Shown one piece after another: positions 1 through 4,926 of a DNA stretch of 5,782 bases. How positions within the stretch are numbered: the first letter of the stretch is position 1; each line of letters begins with the position of its first letter. The position numbers and the translations under genes were made by a program. Source of the stretch: DAOUAJ01 sp034433615 (GTDB lineage Bacteria; Chloroflexota; Anaerolineae; DUEN01); the NCBI GenBank assembly GCA_034433615.1, contig DAOUAJ010000268.1, positions 1-5,782 on the forward strand, written 5' to 3'. The notes beneath the pieces are model-generated. The model saw only the letters and a program-made list of their open reading frames with translations. It had not been told where the DNA came from and did not search any database.

Positions 1-575
1 AGATGGCGCAGCGCCCGCCAGGTCGCGTTGTAGTTGGCCAGCGGCTCACCCATGCCCATGACCACGATGTTGGTGACGCGCGCCGGGCGGACGAGGGCGA
101 CTGCATCGCGGCCGCCGGCGTTGGGGTCATTTAGGAAGCGCGCGAAATGGAGCACCTGGGCCACGATCTCGCCAGCGGTCAGATTGCGGGCCAGGCCCCC
201 CAGCCCGGTAGCGCAGAAGGGGCACCCCATGCCGCACCCGGCCTGGGTGGAGATGCACAATGTGCGCCGACGGTCGTAGAGCATGAGTACCGTCTCGATG
301 GTCTGGCCGTCGGGCAGGGCGAACAGCACCTTACGGGTCAGTCGGTCCCGTGACGTGATCGCTTGCACCTCCCGGAGTGGCTCAATCGTAAACGCCTCCT
401 CCAGGCGGGCGCGCAGGTCGGCCGGCAAGTCAGTCATCTCGGCGAAGTGGGTCGCGCCGCGTTGATAAACCCAGCGCCAGACCTGGTCGGCTCGGTAGCG
501 GGGCTCACCCCAAGCTGCCAGTTGCCCGCTCAATTCTTCTTTTGCTAGATCGAGTAGGATCCTGCGTTCGCTCAT
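1..575 (-). CDS. rlmN: 23S rRNA (adenine-C2)-methyltransferase RlmN, N-terminal part (3' end outside window)
   Basis: This is a radical-SAM enzyme that, by family knowledge, methylates C2 of A2503 in 23S rRNA and of A37 in some tRNAs, in the cytoplasm. The reverse strand reads 191 codons from ATG at 575-573 and then leaves the window, so about half of a usual 340-380 residue protein is present. The N-terminal accessory domain (about 1-95) has the family's 'YRADQVWRWVYQRG' stretch at 27-40. The radical-SAM core starts with 'CISTQAGCGMGCPFCATG' (107-124), whose Cys114, Cys118 and Cys121 form the CX3CX2C motif for the 4Fe-4S cluster. It is followed by 'RNLTAGEIVAQV' and the SAM-binding 'GMGEPLANYN' (174-183). 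The second catalytic cysteine lies beyond the edge. No Shine-Dalgarno sequence precedes the ATG, but a promoter lies directly upstream. Cfr is the paralogue to exclude; the motif wording fits RlmN better. Confidence 0.95.
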   Translation of the reverse strand, partial: MSERRILLDLAKEELSGQLAAWGEPRYRADQVWRWVYQRGATHFAEMTDLPADLRARLEEAFTIEPLREVQAITSRDRLTRKVLFALPDGQTIETVLMLYDRRRTLCISTQAGCGMGCPFCATGLGGLARNLTAGEIVAQVLHFARFLNDPNAGGRDAVALVRPARVTNIVVMGMGEPLANYNATWRALRH

Positions 576-583
576 CGTGAGCG
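569..583. repeat. Inverted repeat spanning the rlmN start codon
   Basis: CGCTCA and TGAGCG form a perfect 6-bp inverted repeat around a 3-nt centre (TCG on the plus strand), covering the rlmN ATG. If transcription begins at the -10-predicted site, most of the 5' arm is not transcribed, so a DNA operator just downstream of the -10 box is more plausible than an mRNA hairpin. A chance occurrence is also possible. Confidence 0.35.
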
Positions 584-584
584 C

Positions 585-614
585 AGTATACCCCACTGTA
601 AAGTGATAAGGCAA
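585..614 (-). promoter_or_regulatory. Putative rlmN promoter giving a near-leaderless mRNA
   Basis: On the minus strand, TTGCCT (614-609) and TATACT (590-585) are separated by 18 bp, a reasonable sigma70/SigA-type pair. Only 9 nt separate the -10 box from the rlmN ATG. Transcription would therefore start about 2-3 nt before the start codon, which fits the missing Shine-Dalgarno sequence. The boxes are seen directly; promoter activity is inferred. Confidence 0.5.
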
Positions 615-638
615 CTTTGTGGGCAAGGCAACGAGGGG

Positions 639-680
639 ACGAAGCGACGAGGCATCTTCGTTACTCATTGCTCCGTTACT
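639..680. promoter_or_regulatory. Short inverted and direct repeats upstream of the SBP promoter (candidate operator)
   Basis: ACGAAG (639-644) and CTTCGT (656-661) form a 6-bp inverted repeat with an 11-bp spacer. CGTTACT occurs at 659-665 and 674-680. Both lie just upstream of the -35 box at 689, where an activator or repressor of a sugar operon could bind. No known regulator consensus is recognised, and repeats this short can occur by chance. Confidence 0.2.
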
Positions 681-688
681 TTCACCTA

Positions 689-717
689 TTGACAACGTAC
701 AGAAGATAGGGTATATT
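689..717 (+). promoter_or_regulatory. Strong sigma70-type promoter of the transporter operon
   Basis: TTGACA at 689-694, a perfect -35 consensus, is followed after exactly 17 bp by TATATT at 712-717 (five of six matches to TATAAT). The surroundings are AT-rich compared with the rest of the window. The expected transcription start is near 724, about 345 nt before the SBP start codon. No other comparably good promoter was seen before the SBP gene. Confidence 0.7.
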
Positions 718-723
718 TAATAC

Positions 724-1068
724 GAAGTTTCCGCTCATTCATCCAACTCCACTTTGCAGCTCATAGTCTCTACTTTGCCCAGTCTCCTGCGAGTCTGGCC
801 AGTAAGTCTTACGAAGGATTTGTCAGCCTTTGCAAGGCTAGGATGAGCAGCAGTTGCTCTGGTTCTTATGAGGGAAGGACTTTGTCCTCTACAGGCACTC
901 AGATCTCGTTGTTCTCCAATCGGTACGCGCTCCACATCGCGGCTTTCCGCTGACCATCCGTGTCCACAATTGAAACTAAGGAGGTGAACGGGAAATCCAG
1001 TCAGAGAGAGGATCGGTTCATCGCTTTCAGAACGTAGTTCAGGTGTTGGCCAGCAAAAGGAGGGACCA
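724..1068 (+). promoter_or_regulatory. Long, hairpin-rich 5' leader of the SBP mRNA
   Basis: This roughly 345-nt stretch has no recognisable gene on either strand. It contains compact inverted repeats: GTAAG/CTTAC at 802-812; AGCCTT/AAGGCT with a 3-nt loop at 825-839; GAGCA/TGCTC with a 5-nt loop at 845-859; AGGAC/GTCCT with a 3-nt loop at 876-888; GCGG/CCGC with a 4-nt loop at 939-950; and GAAC/GTTC with a 3-nt loop at 1030-1040. Direct repeats of ACTTTGC occur at 751-757 and 772-778. A 39-codon ORF (868-987) lacks a Shine-Dalgarno sequence, and its stop overlaps an orphan AAGGAGGTGA at 978-987. No known riboswitch class or terminator is recognised. A cis-regulatory leader is an inference from its length, position and local folding potential. 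Confidence 0.35.
1057..1063 (+). promoter_or_regulatory. Ribosome binding site of the SBP gene
   Basis: AAGGAGG lies 5 nt before the ATG at 1069. It fixes the start and places the twin-arginine motif at residues 11-17, the expected position for a Tat signal peptide. Confidence 0.85.
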
Positions 1069-2523
1069 ATGGCAAATGAAAAGTTGCACAGACTGATTAC
1101 TCGCCGGGATTTCCTTCGACTCACAGCCCTGGGGGCAGCAGGTACAACCTTAGCTGCTTGCGTGCCGGCGGCTCCCGCCCCGGCAGCCCCGCCAACCCCA
1201 GCGCCTGCTGCTACCCCCACGCGAGAAGTAGAGATCGTCCTGCCGACCCCCACCCCTGTCCCAGCTCCCACGGAGGTCCCCGTCTGGTCAGGGGCCGTGG
1301 AGTTGAGGCAGACCGTTCACTGGTCGGGCACCACCTTCAATGACTATAAGGCCCTCAGTGATGAGTGGAACCTGGGGCCTGGCAAGGAGAAGAATATCTA
1401 CATTCACACGGAACGCCACGGGGCGACAGGCGACGAACCAGAGTGGATCGCTTTTTACATCGCTGATTTCTTGGCCGGCACCAGCCCCGACATCTATCAC
1501 CTCTCAGGTGGTATGCTCCCCGATATGGTGCCCAAGGGTACATTCGCTCCGCCCCCAGAAGAGACACAGGCTTACATCAGGGAACATTACCCGCCAGGCG
1601 CGGTGGAGTACATGACCGTGGAGGGTGTGACCTACGGGTACACCACCGAGCTTCAAGTCGCTGTCAACTGGATCAACACCAGGGCCTTGAAGGAAGTGGG
1701 CTTGAGCGCCGATCCGGCCGATCAACCCAAGACTTGGGCCGAGATGCGCGAGCAGGTCAAAGCGTTGACCAAGTATGACTCAGCCGGCAAGAAGGTGCGG
1801 GCCGGGTACGTCTGGCAGGACGGGTACGCCGAGCCCCACTTCGTGAACCGGGTGCCCATGCATCTGGCGGAGGGCGAGCCCTTCATAGACCTGGAAAAGA
1901 AGAAGAGCAACGCCAACAGCGAGGTCGGCCGTGCGATCATGAAGCTGTGGTACGACATCTGCATCACCGACGATGCCAGCACCGCCGGGCTCGTGGGCTG
2001 GTGGGACGCTTACCCCAATGAACTGGGTTGTGTGATCCAGCTCGACGCCTGGTACGGCAACTTCGGCATCTGGAGAGAAGGGGGCGAGGAACTCTTCAAC
2101 AGCACTATCGTCACCCTGCTGCCGACCATGACCGGCAAGAATTTCAAGTCTGAGGCGCGCATCTACCTTTACACCGTGTCCTCCATCAGCAAGCACAAGG
2201 ACGAGGCCTGGGAGTTCCTGAAGTGGATGAACGAACTGCCCGAGACCCGCATGCCGAAGTTCATGGTGGACACCTTCGGCTTCATGCCTCCTCATGATGG
2301 CATCGGGATGCCTAAGTTCTTCACCGACCAGATGAAGGAGGTCTTCCAGCAAGCCCTGGATGTGTCGGTGCCCATGCCATTCGTGAAGGGCATGTTCGAG
2401 ATGTACGAGATCATGGGCACTATGGAGGACGCCGTCGCCTTCGGCGAGAAGGGGTGGGAGGAGGCTTCCGAGGAGGCCGCGAAAGAGATAGATCGCGTGC
2501 TGAGTGAGCAATACGGGGCGTAA
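1069..2523 (+). CDS. ABC transporter extracellular solute-binding protein, family 1 (carbohydrate type), Tat lipoprotein
   Basis: This is the substrate-capturing component of a carbohydrate-uptake (CUT1-type) ABC importer, acting on the outer face of the cytoplasmic membrane. The 484-residue protein begins with a twin-arginine signal, 'TRRDFLRL' (11-18, Arg12-Arg13), then a short hydrophobic stretch and the lipobox LAAC (28-31). Cys31 is the predicted lipidated residue, so export is probably folded, via Tat. Residues 32-72 are a Pro/Ala/Thr-rich tether. The two-lobed binding domain (about 75-484) shows 'GYTTELQVAVNWINTRALKEVGL' spread over 190-212, the family's hinge-proximal segment, then 'KTWAEMREQVKALTK' (221-235) and 'AWEFLKWM' (380-387). 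Aromatic-rich patches, such as WWDAYP (311-316), suit sugar stacking. It leads an operon with two permeases, but a hairpin and 324 bp separate it from them. The substrate cannot be inferred, because no catabolic gene is adjacent. Confidence 0.9.
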   Translation: MANEKLHRLITRRDFLRLTALGAAGTTLAACVPAAPAPAAPPTPAPAATPTREVEIVLPTPTPVPAPTEVPVWSGAVELRQTVHWSGTTFNDYKALSDEWNLGPGKEKNIYIHTERHGATGDEPEWIAFYIADFLAGTSPDIYHLSGGMLPDMVPKGTFAPPPEETQAYIREHYPPGAVEYMTVEGVTYGYTTELQVAVNWINTRALKEVGLSADPADQPKTWAEMREQVKALTKYDSAGKKVRAGYVWQDGYAEPHFVNRVPMHLAEGEPFIDLEKKKSNANSEVGRAIMKLWYDICITDDASTAGLVGWWDAYPNELGCVIQLDAWYGNFGIWREGGEELFNSTIVTLLPTMTGKNFKSEARIYLYTVSSISKHKDEAWEFLKWMNELPETRMPKFMVDTFGFMPPHDGIGMPKFFTDQMKEVFQQALDVSVPMPFVKGMFEMYEIMGTMEDAVAFGEKGWEEASEEAAKEIDRVLSEQYGA

Positions 2524-2537
2524 GCTAACCCCGGCCA

Positions 2538-2571
2538 AAGTGACCGGCACTTTCTGAAGTGCCGGTCATTT
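2538..2571 (+). terminator. Intercistronic hairpin after the SBP gene (partial terminator or mRNA-stabilising element)
   Basis: TGACCGGCACTT (2541-2552) and AAGTGCCGGTCA (2557-2568) form a perfect 12-bp stem with a TCTG tetraloop. It can extend to 15 pairs, including one G-U, with flanking AAG and TTT. It starts 14 nt after the SBP stop codon. The following tract (TTTCCTTCC) is U-rich but interrupted, so termination would probably be incomplete. Such hairpins between a binding-protein gene and its permease genes commonly let the binding protein be made in excess, as with malE-malF. That role is inferred here. Confidence 0.7.
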
Positions 2572-2635
2572 CCTTCCAAGCGATTTTTTAGGGCAGATGT
2601 CCATGCCGGGGGCGGCGCCACGGCCGATGAAAAGC

Positions 2636-2769
2636 AGTCAGCCGTCGCCTTGATCGCCGAAGGTCTCCCTTGGCCTGTCGGCCAGGATAGGCTGACTAAG
2701 GCGAAAAAGGGCTCGGTCAGGAGACCTTCGTCCATCGCAGGACTGGCGGTCTTCTGAACTGCGAAGACC
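2636..2769. repeat. Dyad-rich intercistronic block
   Basis: Several perfect complementary pairs are packed here. They are AGTCAGCC (2636-2643) with GGCTGACT (2690-2697); TCGCCTT (2645-2651) with AAGGCGA (2698-2704); CGAAGGTCTCC (2658-2668) with GGAGACCTTCG (2720-2730); a local hairpin TGGCC/GGCCA (2671-2684); and a hairpin GGTCTTC/GAAGACC (2748-2769). The first three long-range pairs cross one another, so they cannot all form in one simple fold. No gene is recognisable in this stretch on either strand. It could be a structured RNA, an attenuation region or a decayed repeat element. The 11-bp pair is the strongest individual signal; the 7- and 8-bp pairs could be fortuitous. Confidence 0.45.
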
Positions 2770-2775
2770 ACAGGC

Positions 2776-2817
2776 TGCTAGTAGCTGATAGCTAATCGCT
2801 GATCGCTGACTGCTATT
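2776..2817. repeat. Degenerate heptanucleotide tandem repeat, six units
   Basis: Six consecutive 7-bp units read TGCTAGT, AGCTGAT, AGCTAAT, CGCTGAT, CGCTGAC and TGCTATT, with consensus nGCTgAt and invariant GCT at positions 2-4. The array sits between the dyad block and the permease ribosome binding site. Short tandem heptamers of this kind are known as STRR sequences in cyanobacteria. Whether this array belongs to a dispersed family in this genome cannot be told from one copy. Confidence 0.65.
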
Positions 2818-2847
2818 TTCGGGGCAGGACAGTAAGGAGAGAAGATC

Positions 2848-3912
2848 ATGGCAGAAACGGCAGTGGAGACCCTGCCTGAAATGGCAAAAGGGAGAAGATC
2901 GAGGTTCAAGAGCCTGGCTTTTCGGGAGGCATTATGGGGCTACATCTTCACCCTTCCGATCTTTCTGGTGTTCTTCGTCCTATTTCTTGGGCTCCCGATC
3001 TTTTTCACCTTTTACATCACCTTCTTTAACTGGGATGGCCTTACCCCTTTGAATCAGTTGCAGTTTACGGGGTTTTCTAATTATCAGAGGATCCTGCGTG
3101 GGATCGTCATGGTTGGACAGGAACTCATCGTCAACTCGCGCCTCGGCTCGCTCCTGGGCCTGCGGCCTGTCCTCGATCTACCGCTGGCCGATACGCGAGC
3201 AGCATACTCCTATTGGCACGCCGCGGAGTTCACTATCGGAGCCATCATCGGCCAATTGAGCCTGGGGCTTGCTATGGCTCTCGTCGTCCATCAGGCCCGC
3301 CGTTGGGTCGGTTTCGCCCGTCTGGTCTTCTTCATGCCGGTGGTTCTACCTGGGGTGGCCATCAATCTTCTCTTCGGCAACGTCCTTTACAATCCCCGCT
3401 GGGGGGTCCTCGCCCAGCTCTTCGGGATGATCCGCATGCCCTCGTTCATCTCGAACTTCCTCGGCGGCCCGACCTGGCTGCTCGATCCCCAGACGGCCAT
3501 GAGGGCCATTGTGGTCATGCAGGTATGGCAGTGGGCGGGATACTATATGGTCATCTTCCTGGCCGGCTTGCAGGGCATCCCTCAAGAGTTTTACGAGGCG
3601 GCCAAGGTGGACGGGGCGAACGTCTTGCAACGCTTCAGGCACGTCACGATCCCGATGCTCAGGCCCACCTTGGCCCTGGCTCTGGTGTTAAATATCATCG
3701 GCTCGATGCAGGTCTTCACTCCCGTGCAGATGATGACCCAGGGGGGACCGGCCCGTGCCACCGAGGTGACGGTGCTTCTGATGTTTAACACCACCTTCGG
3801 CTATTTCAAGTACAGCTACGGGGCCACTATGGCCATAATCCTCTTCTTTGTCATCCTGGCTCTGAGCCTTCTGCAATTGCGGCTTCTGCGCGCCGGGGAA
3901 GAGATATTATAG
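2848..3912 (+). CDS. Carbohydrate ABC transporter permease, MalF/UgpA type
   Basis: This is one of two integral-membrane subunits forming the substrate channel of a CUT1-type importer. The start ATG follows TAAGGAG (2833-2839) at 8-nt spacing. The 354-residue protein has a cytoplasmic N-terminus, a first membrane segment at about 31-56, and five more at about 124-149, 157-178, 219-240, 272-292 and 325-347. The EAA loop (250-271: Glu250-Ala-Ala, Asp255-Gly-Ala, Ile268-Pro269) is the conserved cytoplasmic docking site for the ATPase. Most relatives are 290-310 residues long. Here an extra stretch of about 30 residues (roughly 84-121) lies in the first extracytoplasmic loop, between 'GFSNYQRIL' and 'YWHAAEFT'. 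The partner permease follows after 81 bp on the same strand. The family assignment is firm; the transported sugar is unknown. Confidence 0.92.
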   Translation: MAETAVETLPEMAKGRRSRFKSLAFREALWGYIFTLPIFLVFFVLFLGLPIFFTFYITFFNWDGLTPLNQLQFTGFSNYQRILRGIVMVGQELIVNSRLGSLLGLRPVLDLPLADTRAAYSYWHAAEFTIGAIIGQLSLGLAMALVVHQARRWVGFARLVFFMPVVLPGVAINLLFGNVLYNPRWGVLAQLFGMIRMPSFISNFLGGPTWLLDPQTAMRAIVVMQVWQWAGYYMVIFLAGLQGIPQEFYEAAKVDGANVLQRFRHVTIPMLRPTLALALVLNIIGSMQVFTPVQMMTQGGPARATEVTVLLMFNTTFGYFKYSYGATMAIILFFVILALSLLQLRLLRAGEEIL

Positions 3913-3933
3913 AGTGCTGGGCTAAAGTCTAGC

Positions 3934-3959
3934 GCGAGCGGACGAAAGTGCGAGCGGAC
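3934..3959. repeat. Direct repeat of a 10-mer between the permease genes
   Basis: GCGAGCGGAC occurs at 3934-3943 and 3950-3959, with a 16-bp period, inside the 81-bp gap between the two permease genes. A partial third copy (GAGCGG) starts at 3961. No hairpin or promoter is evident. It may be a decayed short tandem repeat; a function is not supported. Confidence 0.5.
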
Positions 3960-3993
3960 AGAGCGGTAAACAGATACGTCATAGGGGGGTACA

Positions 3994-4905
3994 ATGGCTG
4001 AACTTGGGGTCGAAAAACGAACGGAGCCGTCTGAGATTCAAGCGATCAGGAGCACAGGGCCGGCTCTGCTGGCCAGCGTGAGGATGCGGGGGATCATCAG
4101 CAATACGATGATCTCTCTCTTTATTCTTGTGGGCACCTTTACGATGGCCTCGCCGTTGCTGTGGATGCTCATCACCGCCTTCAAAAGTCAGGAGGAAGCG
4201 CGGGCGATCCCCTTGCGACTGTTCCCGACGGTATGGAGGTGGCAAAACTTTATTGAGATCTGGCAGGTGACACCGCTAGGGCGCGGCCTGTTGAACAGCT
4301 TTTTCATCGGGGGGTGCGTCACGGCAGGGGTAGTGGTGACCAGCACGATTTCGGGATATGCTTTTGCCAAGCTGCGCTTCCCAGGCCGGGATACGCTTTT
4401 TATCCTTATCTTATCCACGATGATGGTGCCTTTCTTCTTGCAGGCCATCCCCCTCTTCGTCATCATGGCCAAGCTGGGTTGGATCAACACCTATCAGGCT
4501 TTGATTGTGCCCGGGTTAGTTTCTGCCTTCGGTATCTTTCTCATGCGTCAGTTTATGCTCACCATCCCCACCGAACTGATTGATGCGGCCCGGATAGACG
4601 GCTGCTCGGAATTTGGCATCCTCTGGCGGATCATGTTGCCCCTTGTCAAGTCCGCGGCCGCAGCCTTGAGCATCTTCACCTTCATCTTCAGTTGGCAAGA
4701 CCTGTTCTGGCCCCTATTGGTTGCCAAGAAGCCCGACTACTTCCCGGCCCAACTGGCCATCTACTACATCCAGGGGCAATACGGCGACTACACCAGCCTG
4801 CTCATGGCTGCCGGCACGGTCGCCATTCTTCCCTCTCTCATCATGTTCCTCATCTTGCAGGAACGTATGGTCAAGGGTGTGACGCTGACGGGGATGAAGG
4901 GTTAA
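3994..4905 (+). CDS. Carbohydrate ABC transporter permease, MalG/UgpE type
   Basis: This is the second membrane subunit of the importer, pairing with the MalF-type protein upstream. The ATG is preceded by AGGGGGG (3983-3989) at 4-nt spacing. At 303 residues it is close to the usual family length, with a slightly long N-terminal tail. Membrane segments are visible at about 37-62, 99-125, 133-158, 166-187, 220-241 and 269-288. The EAA loop is at 197-216 in the form DAARIDG...LP (Asp197-Ala-Ala, Asp202-Gly203, Leu215-Pro216), with Asp replacing the first Glu, a common variation. The C-terminus 'QERMVKGVTLTGMKG' (289-303) matches the conserved MalG-type tail that inserts at the ATPase interface. 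It is the last gene of the operon; only 21 bp separate it from the convergent phosphatase gene, and no terminator hairpin is seen there. Confidence 0.93.
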   Translation: MAELGVEKRTEPSEIQAIRSTGPALLASVRMRGIISNTMISLFILVGTFTMASPLLWMLITAFKSQEEARAIPLRLFPTVWRWQNFIEIWQVTPLGRGLLNSFFIGGCVTAGVVVTSTISGYAFAKLRFPGRDTLFILILSTMMVPFFLQAIPLFVIMAKLGWINTYQALIVPGLVSAFGIFLMRQFMLTIPTELIDAARIDGCSEFGILWRIMLPLVKSAAAALSIFTFIFSWQDLFWPLLVAKKPDYFPAQLAIYYIQGQYGDYTSLLMAAGTVAILPSLIMFLILQERMVKGVTLTGMKG

Positions 4906-4926
4906 CCTCTTTTACCAGCACAATCC

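Noticed and set aside
34..548. Plus-strand small open frames over the rlmN fragment
   Set aside because: The minus strand contains unmistakable RlmN motifs (CX3CX2C, GMGEP) in one continuous frame; the plus-strand frames are short, overlap each other and have no domain.
928..950. Resemblance to a T-box antiterminator (GGTAC...GCG, then GCGG)
   Set aside because: The conserved GGTGG part of the T-box is missing, no downstream terminator with alternative pairing is seen, and a sugar-binding protein gene is not a T-box target.
735..1271. 178-codon open frame on the minus strand across the SBP leader and signal peptide
   Set aside because: Its N-terminus is the Gly/Ala/Val-rich antisense of the SBP Pro/Ala linker, it has no ribosome site or recognisable domain, and it opposes a strong promoter and a well-supported gene.
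2715..2748. GGTCAGG segment reminiscent of the SRP RNA loop
   Set aside because: The GGAAGGAAGCAGCC part of the SRP RNA core is absent and the surrounding pairing does not form the expected long hairpin.
1780..2771. Minus-strand open frames of 256 and 159 codons over the SBP 3' end and intergenic region
   Set aside because: They are antisense to the SBP gene, with His/Leu-rich or low-information composition typical of shadow frames. The part in the intergenic region translates the dyad block and matches no family I recognise.
2776..2817. Heptamer array considered as a CRISPR or a direct-repeat origin
   Set aside because: Units are only 7 bp with no spacers, and no cas, dnaA or rep gene or AT-rich unwinding region is nearby.
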